Shown piece by piece: positions 28,356 to 37,282 of a stretch of 64,000 bases of DNA (position 1 is its first letter; every line of letters starts with the position of its first letter). This DNA comes from Terrisporobacter sp. (lineage in GTDB: Bacteria; Bacillota_A; Clostridia; Peptostreptococcales; Peptostreptococcaceae), in the NCBI GenBank assembly GCA_029851945.1, contig JARKUZ010000036.1, forward strand, positions 1-64,000, read 5' to 3'. Made by a program: the position numbers and the translations under genes. The notes below the pieces were generated by a model. That model did no database searches. It saw nothing but the letters and a program-made list of their open reading frames with translations, and was not told where the DNA came from.

Positions 28356-28440
28356 TTGACTATAAAAAATTAGATGATATAATAATTATATAAATCAAGT
28401 GATAATAATTATTAATAACAAAAAATAATGATAATAATTA
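28356..28440 (+). promoter_or_regulatory. Iron-regulated promoter with two Fur-like boxes
   Basis: TTGACT (28356-28361), a 16-nt spacer and TATAAT (28378-28383) form the promoter. TGATAATAATTATTA (28400-28414) and AATGATAATAATTA (28427-28440) resemble the Fur consensus TGATAATnATTATCA and lie just after the start point, where Fur would block transcription. Confidence 0.75.
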
Positions 28441-28467
28441 CATAAAAAACAACGCGGAGGAAATGAC

Positions 28468-29412
28468 ATGAAAAGATTAAAATCATTAGTAGTATTAGGT
28501 GTAACGATAGCTACTCTTGGAATTGTTACTGGTTGTTCGGGAAACAGTAACAATGAAGATAGTAATAAAAAAGAAGAAACAAGAGTAGTACAATCAGTAA
28601 AAGGAGAGGTAGAAATACCAGCGGATCCTAAAAGAATAGTTGATATATCTGGAAGTAGTGAGGAGCTAGTTTTACTAGGACATACTCCAGTAGCTACAGC
28701 AAATGTAGATTCATATAAAACAGATAAAGTTCCATCATACGTAGAGGATAAGTTAGGAAAGGCAAAAGTAGTTGGTCACTCGATGATGGACACAATGGAT
28801 ATAGAGGCAATATTAGAATCTAATCCGGATTTAATAATAATGGCTCCAAGACAAGAAAAGATATATGATCAATTAAAAGAAATAGCTCCAGTGGTTATGT
28901 TAAAAGATGAAGCAAATGATTGGGAAGCTAAACTTAAAGATGTAGCTAATTTATTTGGTCAAGAAAAAGAAGCTCAAAAATGGTTAGATAGCTATTATGC
29001 AAAAGCCAAAAAATTAGGTGAAGAAATAAAGAAAGCTAATGGGGACAAAACATACTTAACAGTATTAGCTAGTCAAGGTCAATTTATGGTATTTACTGAA
29101 GGTGGTATAGGGACAGTATTAAAAGATGATATGGGATTACCTCAACCTGCTAATATGCCTAAGCAAGATGGAATAACTTTACCAACTGTTACTATGGAAG
29201 GTTTAACTGAAATAGATGCAGATCATATAATAGTTATAGCTACAGATTCAGATAAGGCCGATTTAGAAAAAAGCACAGTATGGCCAGAGATAAGAGCTGT
29301 AAAAGAAGGTAATGTAACAATACTTGACGCAAGTCCATACTTCAGTCAAGCATACAATCCAATAGGAAGAGAATTATTATTACAATCAATCAAAGATGAA
29401 GTTGTAAAATAA
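28468..29412 (+). CDS. Siderophore/iron-complex ABC substrate-binding lipoprotein
   Basis: 314 residues. The N terminus is a lipoprotein signal with lipobox VTGC (Cys23). A class III periplasmic-binding fold follows (FhuD/BtuF type): IVDISGSSEELVLLGHTPVA, then LESNPDLIIMAPRQEK and a C-terminal VTILDASPYF. It captures an iron chelate outside the membrane and hands it to the two FecCD permeases downstream. A hairpin after the gene may raise its dosage relative to the permeases. Fur-like boxes precede it. Confidence 0.9.
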   Translation: MKRLKSLVVLGVTIATLGIVTGCSGNSNNEDSNKKEETRVVQSVKGEVEIPADPKRIVDISGSSEELVLLGHTPVATANVDSYKTDKVPSYVEDKLGKAKVVGHSMMDTMDIEAILESNPDLIIMAPRQEKIYDQLKEIAPVVMLKDEANDWEAKLKDVANLFGQEKEAQKWLDSYYAKAKKLGEEIKKANGDKTYLTVLASQGQFMVFTEGGIGTVLKDDMGLPQPANMPKQDGITLPTVTMEGLTEIDADHIIVIATDSDKADLEKSTVWPEIRAVKEGNVTILDASPYFSQAYNPIGRELLLQSIKDEVVK

Positions 29413-29425
29413 TATAAGTATATAA

Positions 29426-29462
29426 AGTAGGTGGTAAAAGGATATAACTTTTGTCACCTACT
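29426..29462 (+). terminator. Intra-operon hairpin after the binding-protein gene
   Basis: AGTAGGTG (29426-29433) pairs with CACCTACT (29455-29462), with an inner AAAAG/CTTTT pair. Only a weak T-rich tail follows, so partial termination or mRNA protection is likely. Confidence 0.5.
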
Positions 29463-29566
29463 ATTTAATTTATAGAGAATTAATTTCAATTAAAAAGTAA
29501 TTACAATTAAATTTTATGGGTATATTTAAAAAAGTATTTCAGTTAAATTTAATTTAAGGAGGAGTT

Positions 29567-30580
29567 ATGAAGAAATTAAGCAAGAAAACTTTAGCTTATT
29601 CATTTATGCTTATAGGAATAATATTGCTTATAGCTGGAATAGTTATGTCTATTTCACTAGGAGCAAAAGATATAGATTTTCAAACAATAATACAAAGCTT
29701 ATTTACAAATAGTAATGATGTAAGTATTAAGATAGTTAGGGATGTTAGGATACCAAGAGCCATTTGTGCTGCTCTTGTTGGAGGTTTCTTAGCAGTGGCA
29801 GGAGCTATAATGCAAGGTATAACTAGAAATCCTATTGCAGAACCATCTGTAATGGGTATAACACAAGGGGCTACGTTTATGATAGCAGTGGCTTTCGTAT
29901 TACAAAGGGTATATAAAAATTTAGTTATAGATAGTTTTGGATTAATGATATTTGCCTTTTTAGGAGCTAGTATAAGTGGACTTTTAGTTTATTTTATAAG
30001 CTCAAGGTCTGCAAGGAAGGTAGACCCAGTAAAGCTTGCCCTTGCAGGAACTGCATTAGGTACTTTACTTATATCATTAGCTATGGGAATAGCGATGTAT
30101 TTTAACTTATCTCAACAATTAAGCTTTTGGATTTCTGGAGGACTAGTTAGTGCTAAGTGGGAAGGTGTTAAACTATTATCTATAGTAGGAGGAGCTGCAT
30201 TTATAGGAGCTATATTTATGGCACCTAAGATAACTATTTTAAGTTTAGGAGAAGAAGTTGCCATCGGATTAGGGCAAAGAACAAATGCAGTTAGGTTTGT
30301 GAGCTTAATAATAGTAATACTTTTAACTGGAGCATCTGTTTCTGTAGCTGGAAATATAGTATTTGTAGGATTAATAGTTCCTCAAATTGCCAAAGGAGTA
30401 GTAGGAGCAGATTATAAATATATAATACCTAGCTCAATGATATTAGGTTCGGTTTTACTTGTATACAGTGATATTATGGCTAGAATGATTAATCCCCCTT
30501 ATGAGACACCAATAGGTTCTTTAACAGCATTATTAGGAGTTCCTATGTTTATATACCTTGTTAGAAAGGATAAAAAATAG
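29567..30580 (+). CDS. FecCD-family iron-siderophore permease
   Basis: 337 residues and about nine to ten membrane helices. Conserved FecCD features include RIPRAICAALVGGFLAVAGAIMQGITRNPIAEPSVMGI and the ATPase-coupling loop LSLGEEVAIGLGQR. It is followed 3 nt later by its partner permease. The start has AAGGAGGAG. Confidence 0.9.
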   Translation: MKKLSKKTLAYSFMLIGIILLIAGIVMSISLGAKDIDFQTIIQSLFTNSNDVSIKIVRDVRIPRAICAALVGGFLAVAGAIMQGITRNPIAEPSVMGITQGATFMIAVAFVLQRVYKNLVIDSFGLMIFAFLGASISGLLVYFISSRSARKVDPVKLALAGTALGTLLISLAMGIAMYFNLSQQLSFWISGGLVSAKWEGVKLLSIVGGAAFIGAIFMAPKITILSLGEEVAIGLGQRTNAVRFVSLIIVILLTGASVSVAGNIVFVGLIVPQIAKGVVGADYKYIIPSSMILGSVLLVYSDIMARMINPPYETPIGSLTALLGVPMFIYLVRKDKK

Positions 30581-30583
30581 ATT

Positions 30584-31597
30584 ATGAATATGAGTAAAAA
30601 TAAAAAATTTATTATGATTATAGGTATTTTAATGGTACTAATATTTGCTACATTTTTAGTTAGTTTAAATATGGGATCACTATCTATCAAACCATTAGAT
30701 GTTATAAAAACTTTAGTAGGACAAGGATCTAAAAGTCATGAAATTGCTATATTTAAGCTAAGATTACCTAGAATTGTAATTGGAATTCTAGTTGGAACAG
30801 CTTTGGCAATAGCAGGTACTATTTTACAAGGTGTTACCAAGAATGATTTAGCAGACTCAGGAATACTAGGAATAAACTCAGGAGCTGCATTATTCGTTGT
30901 TATATACATTTATATTATGAATGGAAATGTATACGATGGTATAAGTAATATGACGATATTTACAATGCCAATAGTTGCCTTATCAGGAGCTATATTTGGG
31001 GCATTTTTAATTTATATACTTGCATGGAAAAATGGAATAAATTCATCTAGGTTATTGTTAATAGGTATAGGTATAAATGTAGCATTTACATCATTACTTA
31101 CAATATTCCAATTAAGATTTACAACACAAGAATTTAATAGAGTAATGGCGTGGACTTCAGGAAGTATATGGGGAGCAAGCTGGAAATATGTATTAGCAGT
31201 TTTACCTTTTATACTAATATTTACTTTGCTAACAATATACAAATCTAGATATTTAGATGTACTAAATTTAGGAGATGAAGTGGCAACCGGATTAGGTATA
31301 GAGGTTGAAAAAGAAAGAAGAAGATTAATAATATATGCAGTAATACTAGCAGGTGTAGCGACTTCTGTAGCAGGAAGTATAGGTTTTTTAGGATTAGTTG
31401 CACCACATATAGCTAGAAAATTAGTTGGACCTAAGCATAAAAAGTTAATTCCTACAGCCGCACTTGTGGGAAGTTTAATTTTGTTAGTGTCTGACACTAT
31501 AGCTAGAAACTTAATAGCACCTATGGAAATACCTGTAGGAATAGTAGTAGCAATAATAGGTGTTCCATACTTTATTTATCTGATGTTATCAGAATAA
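30584..31597 (+). CDS. FecCD-family iron-siderophore permease, second subunit
   Basis: 337 residues, paralogous to its upstream neighbour: LPRIVIGILVGTALAIAGTILQGVTKNDLADSGILGI and the coupling loop LNLGDEVATGLGIE. The start lies 3 nt after the previous stop with only AGGA in the preceding coding sequence, so coupled translation is likely. The two permeases form the membrane heterodimer. Confidence 0.9.
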   Translation: MNMSKNKKFIMIIGILMVLIFATFLVSLNMGSLSIKPLDVIKTLVGQGSKSHEIAIFKLRLPRIVIGILVGTALAIAGTILQGVTKNDLADSGILGINSGAALFVVIYIYIMNGNVYDGISNMTIFTMPIVALSGAIFGAFLIYILAWKNGINSSRLLLIGIGINVAFTSLLTIFQLRFTTQEFNRVMAWTSGSIWGASWKYVLAVLPFILIFTLLTIYKSRYLDVLNLGDEVATGLGIEVEKERRRLIIYAVILAGVATSVAGSIGFLGLVAPHIARKLVGPKHKKLIPTAALVGSLILLVSDTIARNLIAPMEIPVGIVVAIIGVPYFIYLMLSE

Positions 31598-31643
31598 ATA
31601 AAGTCATTTAAAAAGCAAAAGAATTAACCAAAAGGAGAGAAAA

Positions 31644-32429
31644 ATGAACTGTATAAATACTAAAGATTTAAATATTTCATATGGAAATTTAGATATAGTA
31701 AAAGATTTAAATTTAGACATACCAAAAGGAAAAATAACTACAATAATAGGGTCCAATGGATGTGGAAAATCAACTATATTAAAAACTATAGCTAGAATTA
31801 TACAACCTAAAAGCGGTGATATATATATAAATGACAAAAATATAAAGGAGCAAAGTCCAAAAGAATTAGCAAAAACTATGGCAGTTCTTCCACAAAGTCC
31901 TCAGGCTCCAAGTGGCCTTACAGTAGAGGAGTTAATAGCTTATGGAAGATTTCCTCATCAAAAGGGATTTGGTAAATTAAAAAAAGAAGACAATGATATA
32001 GTTACATGGGCATTAAAATCAACTGGAATAGAGGAATTTAGAGATAGACCTATGGAAGCTCTATCAGGAGGTCAAAGACAAAGGGCTTGGATTGCTATGG
32101 CACTAGCTCAACAAACAGATATACTTATACTTGATGAACCAACAACATATTTAGACTTAGCTCACCAATTAGAAGTATTAAAGTTATTAGAAGACTTAAA
32201 CAGAAAACAAGGAACAACTATTGTTATGGTAATACATGAACTTAACAATGCAGCTAGATTTGCAGACCATATGATAGGTGTTAAAAAAGGAAAAATAGCA
32301 TGTCAAGGTAGTGCATATGAGGTTATGACAAAAGAAAATCTTAAAGAGTTATTTAATATAGATGCTGAGATTGTTGAAGATCCTAGAACTCAAAAACCAG
32401 TATGTATAACTTATGATATGGTGGTATAG
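31644..32429 (+). CDS. Iron-siderophore ABC transporter ATPase (FhuC/FepC type)
   Basis: 261 residues. Walker A GSNGCGKST, Q-loop, signature LSGGQRQRAWIAMALAQ, Walker B DILILDEPTTYLD and switch His in VIHELNNA are all present. YGRFPHQKGFG is typical of the FecE/FhuC group. The start follows AAAGGAGAG. It energises the FecCD pair. Confidence 0.92.
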   Translation: MNCINTKDLNISYGNLDIVKDLNLDIPKGKITTIIGSNGCGKSTILKTIARIIQPKSGDIYINDKNIKEQSPKELAKTMAVLPQSPQAPSGLTVEELIAYGRFPHQKGFGKLKKEDNDIVTWALKSTGIEEFRDRPMEALSGGQRQRAWIAMALAQQTDILILDEPTTYLDLAHQLEVLKLLEDLNRKQGTTIVMVIHELNNAARFADHMIGVKKGKIACQGSAYEVMTKENLKELFNIDAEIVEDPRTQKPVCITYDMVV

Positions 32430-32438
32430 GAGTAATTT

Positions 32439-33776
32439 ATGGAAAGTCAACAAGCTTTAAAAGAAGATAAAATAGGAAGGTTACTACTTAAGTATTCAGT
32501 ACCTGCTATATTAGCAATGATGGTAACATCTTTATATAATACAGTGGATAGAGCTTTTATAGGATCTATTAAGGATGTAGGAGCACTAGCTATATCTGGA
32601 CTTGGAGTGACAATGCCTTTATTTACAATATTAGGAGCATTTTGTGTAGGAATTGCTATTGGAGGAAGTACAAATATATCTATAAAGCTTGGTGAAGGCA
32701 ATAAAGATGAAGCTGAAAGAATATTAGGAAATACATTTGCTTTAGAAATAGTTGTTGCTATAGCAATAATGATAGTGGGAGCGCTCTTTTTAGATGAAAT
32801 ACTTTATACATTTGGAGCAAGTGTTGATACCATTAAATATGCAAGAGACTACATGAGTGTAATATTCTTTGGTGCGTGGTTTAATTTGCCAGGGTTTGCA
32901 CTTAATAGTGCTATAAGAGCAGAAGGAAGACCTAAGCTAGCTGCCACAATGATGATAATAAGTTGTATTCTTAATCTAATATTAGATCCTATATTTATAT
33001 TTGGATTTGATATGGGAATAAAAGGTGCAGCTATAGGAACTATAATGTGTCAGATGTTAGTATTTATATGGTCTACATATTATTTTACATTAGGAAAATC
33101 AAATATTAAGTTAAAAATTAAAAATATTAGGTTAGAAAGAAGACTTTTAAAAGCTATTATATTAATAGCATTAACCCCATTTTTTATGGAACTAGCATCA
33201 GGATCTATACATTTAGTAACAAATAGAGTACTAAAAGCATATGGTGGAGATTTAGCAATAGGTTCTATGACAACCATAACATCTATATACTTAATCTTTT
33301 TAATGCCTGTATTTGGATTAAGCCAAGGAATGCAAACTATAATTGCATATAATTATGGGGCTAAGCAATATGACCGTACTAAAAAAACATTGTTAATAGC
33401 TATGTTATCGGGAACAATAATATTAACTTTTGGGTTTATACTTATTAGATTATTTCCAGAGTTATTAATTAGTATATTTACAAATGATAGTGAGCTTACT
33501 AATTTAGCTATGAATGGAATAAATATATATACATTTGCATTACCAACAATAGGTATTTCTATTTTAGGAGCAGTGTATTTCCAATCAATAGGTAGTGCAA
33601 GGATATCTATGTTTTTAAGTTTATTAAGACAAGTTATAATATTGATACCTGTTATACTTGTAGTACCTAGAATATACGGATTAAATGGAGTATGGGCATC
33701 ACAATCAATATCAGATGTAATTGCTATGATTATAGTAGGTATATTTTTATTAAGAGAGTTTAAAAAAATAAAATAA
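32439..33776 (+). CDS. MATE-family efflux transporter, siderophore operon member
   Basis: 445 residues and 12 membrane helices in two MatE halves (LLKYSVPAILAMMVTSLYNTVDRAFIGS; AIILIALTPFFMELASGSIHLVTNRVL). It starts 9 nt after the iron ATPase with AGGAG, so it belongs to the Fur-type operon. Co-transcription suggests export of a siderophore or of an iron-chelate by-product, but general MATE drug/Na+ antiport is equally possible from sequence. There is no siderophore synthesis gene in the window. Confidence 0.88.
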   Translation: MESQQALKEDKIGRLLLKYSVPAILAMMVTSLYNTVDRAFIGSIKDVGALAISGLGVTMPLFTILGAFCVGIAIGGSTNISIKLGEGNKDEAERILGNTFALEIVVAIAIMIVGALFLDEILYTFGASVDTIKYARDYMSVIFFGAWFNLPGFALNSAIRAEGRPKLAATMMIISCILNLILDPIFIFGFDMGIKGAAIGTIMCQMLVFIWSTYYFTLGKSNIKLKIKNIRLERRLLKAIILIALTPFFMELASGSIHLVTNRVLKAYGGDLAIGSMTTITSIYLIFLMPVFGLSQGMQTIIAYNYGAKQYDRTKKTLLIAMLSGTIILTFGFILIRLFPELLISIFTNDSELTNLAMNGINIYTFALPTIGISILGAVYFQSIGSARISMFLSLLRQVIILIPVILVVPRIYGLNGVWASQSISDVIAMIIVGIFLLREFKKIK

Positions 33777-33785
33777 ATTTAAAAG

Positions 33786-33823
33786 AAAACACCCATATCA
33801 ATATTTGATAGGGTGTTTTTTTA
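33786..33823 (+). terminator. Terminator of the iron uptake operon
   Basis: AAAACACCC (33786-33794) pairs with GGGTGTTTT (33811-33819), with inner ATATCAA/TTGATA pairing, then T's. Confidence 0.9.
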
Positions 33824-33954
33824 TAATCTACTATAAAATAATAGTTACAAAAAAGTGCCTAATTGATAATATCAATTAAGTTTGTTATATTAAATATATA
33901 AATATAATGAAAGGATTCTAAGTATTAAATATACTTAGAAATAGACATAAGGTT

Positions 33955-34257
33955 ATGACTGATAAATTAACTTACAAAATACAAAATTTACTTCTTATAA
34001 ATGAATATACAGATATAAAAGTAAGCAATAAAGTAAATGGTGAAGAAATGAATATAAAAGAGGCTAATATAAAATTTAGATATGAGCCTAAAGAGGATAA
34101 AGGATACTTAAGCTTCGGAGAATGCAAAAACACTACTATATGTGAAGTAGAAGATAGTGCTATAGATGAAGTAGTAGTATATGATGATTCTTTACGTATA
34201 GAAACAAAGGAAAAGACATATTACTGTTATAAAGATAGCGATAAGATGTATTTTTAA
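33955..34257 (+). CDS. Small hypothetical protein
   Basis: 100 residues, soluble, acidic, with no signal peptide or membrane helix and no recognised motif. The ribosome site is weak (ATAAGG, 3 nt before the ATG). The terminator at 34320 closes the transcript. A decayed paralogue with an in-frame stop lies at 17952-18113, which supports this being a real, once-duplicated gene. Function unknown. Confidence 0.6.
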   Translation: MTDKLTYKIQNLLLINEYTDIKVSNKVNGEEMNIKEANIKFRYEPKEDKGYLSFGECKNTTICEVEDSAIDEVVVYDDSLRIETKEKTYYCYKDSDKMYF

Positions 34258-34319
34258 TAATATAAAGTTTAGTTAGATAATAAGTAAAATTTAATTTGAA
34301 AAAATTAAAAATTAAAAAT

Positions 34320-34366
34320 AAAAGAAGATATTATCATAAGATTATGGTAGTATCTTCTTTTATTTT
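34320..34366 (+). terminator. Terminator of the hypothetical gene
   Basis: AAAAGAAGATA (34320-34330) pairs with TATCTTCTTTT (34351-34361), with an inner ATCAT/ATGGT stem. Confidence 0.85.
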
Positions 34367-34483
34367 TATTCTGAATCAAAAAGTTCTAAAATTTAACTCT
34401 AAGATAATAACTATGGACAATTTAAATTATGTTTTAGCAAAAGAAAATTTATATAATTGCAGTATTGTTTTAATTTTAAATAA

Positions 34484-34512
34484 TTTACAAATAAAATATT
34501 ATATAATATAAT
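34484..34512 (+). promoter_or_regulatory. Promoter of the MATE leader
   Basis: TTTACA (34484-34489), an exact 17-nt spacer and TATAAT (34507-34512). Transcription would begin near 34519, 130 nt before the MATE start codon. Confidence 0.65.
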
Positions 34513-34561
34513 AAAATAATCAAGCTAATAATTAAAATGTGCTTATAAATTAAGATTATAT

Positions 34562-34608
34562 GCTGGATAAGAAGTGAGCTTTAAGCTTGCGACTTATCCA
34601 GCTTTTTA
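34562..34608 (+). terminator. Leader terminator (candidate attenuator) before the MATE gene
   Basis: GCTGGATAAG (34562-34571) pairs with CTTATCCAGC (34593-34602), with further inner pairing (AGCTT/AAGCT), followed by T5. It lies between the promoter at 34484 and the MATE start at 34648, so it would stop most transcripts unless relieved. A five-codon ORF (ATG 34560, M-L-D-K-K, stop) overlaps the 5' arm. Confidence 0.7.
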
Positions 34609-34647
34609 TATCATAAATAAGTTATTAACATAAGGAGGAAAGATAAT

Positions 34648-36042
34648 ATGAGTATTTTTGTGAAAGAAAAATCTTTTTATAAAGATGTACTAAAAATTAG
34701 TATACCGATAGCCATGCAAGGACTTATAAATGTTGGTGTAAGTATGACAGATACTATGATGTTAGGCTCTTTTGGAGAGATAACACTATCAGCAGCATCC
34801 TTAGCAAATCAATTTTGTTTTATATTTTTAATTATTAACTTTGGGCTAGGTGGAGGAGCAGGTGTATTATCTGGTCAATTTTGGGGGAAGAAGGATATAA
34901 ATTCCATTAACAAAGTATTATCAATCTTAATAAGAGCTAGTATAGTTTTTGCTATAATTTTCTTAAGTTTATCACAGTTTATACCAGATAAAATAATGTC
35001 TATATATACTAGTGAATTACCTGTGGCAGATCAAGGAGTAATGTACCTTAAGATAATATCATTATCCTTTATATTCCAAGGAATATCTACTACAGTAAAT
35101 ATTTTATTTAGAACAGTAGGATCAGTTAAAGTTGCTTTATTTGCATCTTTAACATCTTTTGGATTTAATATTTTTCTAAATTGGGTTTTAATATTTGGTA
35201 AATTAGGAGCACCAGAACTTGGAATACAAGGAGCAGCAATAGCTACTCTTATAGCTAGAATTATAGAATTTACAGTAATAGTTACTTACTTATTTAAGAT
35301 AGATAAAAAACTTAACTTCAAATTAAAGTATTTACTTACTTTAGATAAAGAGCTACTTAAAAGTTATATAAAAATAGGTGGACCTGTTTTAGTAAGTGAT
35401 CTTATACTTGCTCTTGGTCTTAACATGGTATCTGTAATAATGGGTAGAATGGGTTCAGACATGGTGGCAGCTAACAGTATATCTGCTGTTGTCCTACAGT
35501 TTACTAATGTATTTTTAATGGGTGTATCTAATGCAAGTGGAGTTATTACAGGAAATACTATAGGTAAAGGAGATTATGAATCAGCATATAAAAGAGCTGT
35601 TACGTTCTTGGCTATGGCTATTATATTAGGGTCATGCTCTGGAATAGTTATATTTAGCCTTAAATACATTGTAATAGATTTTTATAATATATCAGATTAT
35701 ACTAAATCTATTGCCTATCAATTAATGAACTCAACGTCAGTTTTAGTAGTATTTATGTCTGTCGCAACACTTCTTACAAAAGGAGTACTTAGAGCTGGTG
35801 GAGATACTAAGTTTTTAATGATTGCAGATGTATTATTTTTATGGATTATATCTATTCCACTAGGATATGTAGCTGGGATTGTTTTAGAATTACCTCCAGG
35901 AATTGTTCTTATTGTATTAAAATCAGATGAGATTTTAAAGGGAATTTGGTGTGTGTTTAGATTATTTAGCAAAAAGTGGATTAGAGATATTGATTATAAA
36001 GAAAAAGATAATAAAGATCTAAAGGCTTGTATTAGCAATTAA
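34648..36042 (+). CDS. MATE-family multidrug efflux transporter
   Basis: 464 residues, 12 membrane helices in two MatE domains (ISIPIAMQGLINVGVSMTDTMMLG; IKIGGPVLVSDLILALGLNMVSVIMG). The start follows AGGAGG. It resembles the NorM/MepA class of drug or cation antiporters. Its mRNA leader contains a strong intrinsic terminator, so expression is probably inducible. A terminator follows immediately, making it monocistronic. The substrate is unknown. It is distinct from the MATE gene at 32439. Confidence 0.88.
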   Translation: MSIFVKEKSFYKDVLKISIPIAMQGLINVGVSMTDTMMLGSFGEITLSAASLANQFCFIFLIINFGLGGGAGVLSGQFWGKKDINSINKVLSILIRASIVFAIIFLSLSQFIPDKIMSIYTSELPVADQGVMYLKIISLSFIFQGISTTVNILFRTVGSVKVALFASLTSFGFNIFLNWVLIFGKLGAPELGIQGAAIATLIARIIEFTVIVTYLFKIDKKLNFKLKYLLTLDKELLKSYIKIGGPVLVSDLILALGLNMVSVIMGRMGSDMVAANSISAVVLQFTNVFLMGVSNASGVITGNTIGKGDYESAYKRAVTFLAMAIILGSCSGIVIFSLKYIVIDFYNISDYTKSIAYQLMNSTSVLVVFMSVATLLTKGVLRAGGDTKFLMIADVLFLWIISIPLGYVAGIVLELPPGIVLIVLKSDEILKGIWCVFRLFSKKWIRDIDYKEKDNKDLKACISN

Positions 36043-36047
36043 TATAT

Positions 36048-36083
36048 AAAAAGATACTACAATAAATTATGTAGTATCTTTTT
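36048..36083 (+). terminator. Terminator of the MATE gene
   Basis: A 14-bp perfect stem, 36048-36061 with 36070-36083, ends in T5. Confidence 0.92.
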
Positions 36084-36144
36084 ATATAAAGGATTATAGG
36101 GGATTTAGTCGAATATATTATCTACTAACACTAAGTCAAAGGGG

Positions 36145-37209
36145 ATGACAAGTAAAGTAATGAATAGAGTTGATGAAAGAGATACAATGTTTGCTAGATC
36201 AAACTATGAAAAGGGGAGTGAGGCTTATGTAGATTACTACTCAAGAAATCCTGAAAAAAAGGATATAGATGATAGTATAAGAACTAGACCTTATTTATGT
36301 AGTGAGGAAAGTATGACTTACAATCCAACAAATTCACCAATGGCTTTGTCTGCATTTGAATTTTTATCAGACATAAAGCACTTATGTGAAAACAAACCTA
36401 AACCAGAAAAGGTAAAAGTAAATAAAAAAATAATAACCAAGAAAATAAAGGGATTTGCAAAACAGTATGGAGCTAAATTAGTAGGGATAACAGAATTAAA
36501 AGACTATCATTATTATACTCATAGAGGAAGACATGAAGAAAATTATGGTGAAGAAATAACTAATCATCACAAATATGGAATAGTATTTGCAGTAGAGATG
36601 GATAAAGATATGATAAATAGAGGACCTATGATAGCAGAAGTTATAGAAACTAGTAAGTGCTATGTAGATGCATCTATAGTTGGGATGGTACTTAGTTATT
36701 ACATAAGAAATCTAGGATATGAAGCTAGAAATCATATGGACTCAAATTATTTACTAATGCCAGTTAGAGTGGCAAAAGATGCTGGACTTGGACAAATAGG
36801 AAGAAATACTATTTTAACTACTAAAGAGTATGGCTCAAGAATAAGGCTTGGAGTGGTAACTACAGACTTAGAGCTAGATGTAGATGATCCAATAGATTTT
36901 GGGTTAGATGACTTCTGTAAATTGTGCAACAAGTGTGCACACTTTTGTCCTTCGCAATCTTTATCCAATAAGCCAGATAAAGATTCGTGGGTAATAGAGC
37001 AAGAAACTTGTTACATAAAATGGTTGTATATGGGGACAGATTGTGGGATGTGCATATCAGTATGTCCATTTGCACAAGAGCTAAAAACTATAAAAGAAGT
37101 AAATACTTTTAAAAATAATCAAGAACTTATAAAAAAAGCTCTTGATGAATATAAAGAAAAGTTTGGCAAGAGACCTTTTGTACCAGGTAATCCTGATTGG
37201 TTAAGATAA
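36145..37209 (+). CDS. Reductive-dehalogenase-like corrinoid iron-sulfur protein without Tat signal
   Basis: 354 residues. The N terminus (DERDTMFARSNYEKGSEAYVDYY) begins where mature RdhA proteins begin. The corrinoid-domain region has the RdhA pattern DAGLGQIGRNTILTTKEYG.RIRLGVVTTDLEL. Tyr173 (KCYVD) and Asn201 (MDSNY) align by eye with the catalytic Tyr246 and Asn272 of PceA. Two 4Fe-4S clusters are expected from C258/C261/C264/C268 (FCKLCNKCAHFCPS) and C..C..C...CP near 292-318. No twin-arginine signal or RdhB anchor gene is seen, so it should be cytoplasmic. ATG 36145 touches the AGGGG ribosome site; ATG 36160 is an alternative start. The substrate is unknown. Confidence 0.75.
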   Translation: MTSKVMNRVDERDTMFARSNYEKGSEAYVDYYSRNPEKKDIDDSIRTRPYLCSEESMTYNPTNSPMALSAFEFLSDIKHLCENKPKPEKVKVNKKIITKKIKGFAKQYGAKLVGITELKDYHYYTHRGRHEENYGEEITNHHKYGIVFAVEMDKDMINRGPMIAEVIETSKCYVDASIVGMVLSYYIRNLGYEARNHMDSNYLLMPVRVAKDAGLGQIGRNTILTTKEYGSRIRLGVVTTDLELDVDDPIDFGLDDFCKLCNKCAHFCPSQSLSNKPDKDSWVIEQETCYIKWLYMGTDCGMCISVCPFAQELKTIKEVNTFKNNQELIKKALDEYKEKFGKRPFVPGNPDWLR

Positions 37210-37226
37210 ATATATTGAACTAAAAT

Positions 37227-37270
37227 AAGCTGTAGGTAAAGTTGCGTTAAAACAAATTTACCTACAGCTT
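37227..37270. terminator. Bidirectional terminator
   Basis: AAGCTGTAGGTAAA (37227-37240) pairs with 37257-37270. T-rich flanks on both strands serve the convergent genes. Confidence 0.88.
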
Positions 37271-37282
37271 TTATAAAGTTAT

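Noticed and set aside
34296..34511. 71-codon ORF after the small hypothetical gene
   Set aside because: It runs through the terminator hairpin at 34320-34361 and into the MATE promoter, has no ribosome site and has low-complexity content.
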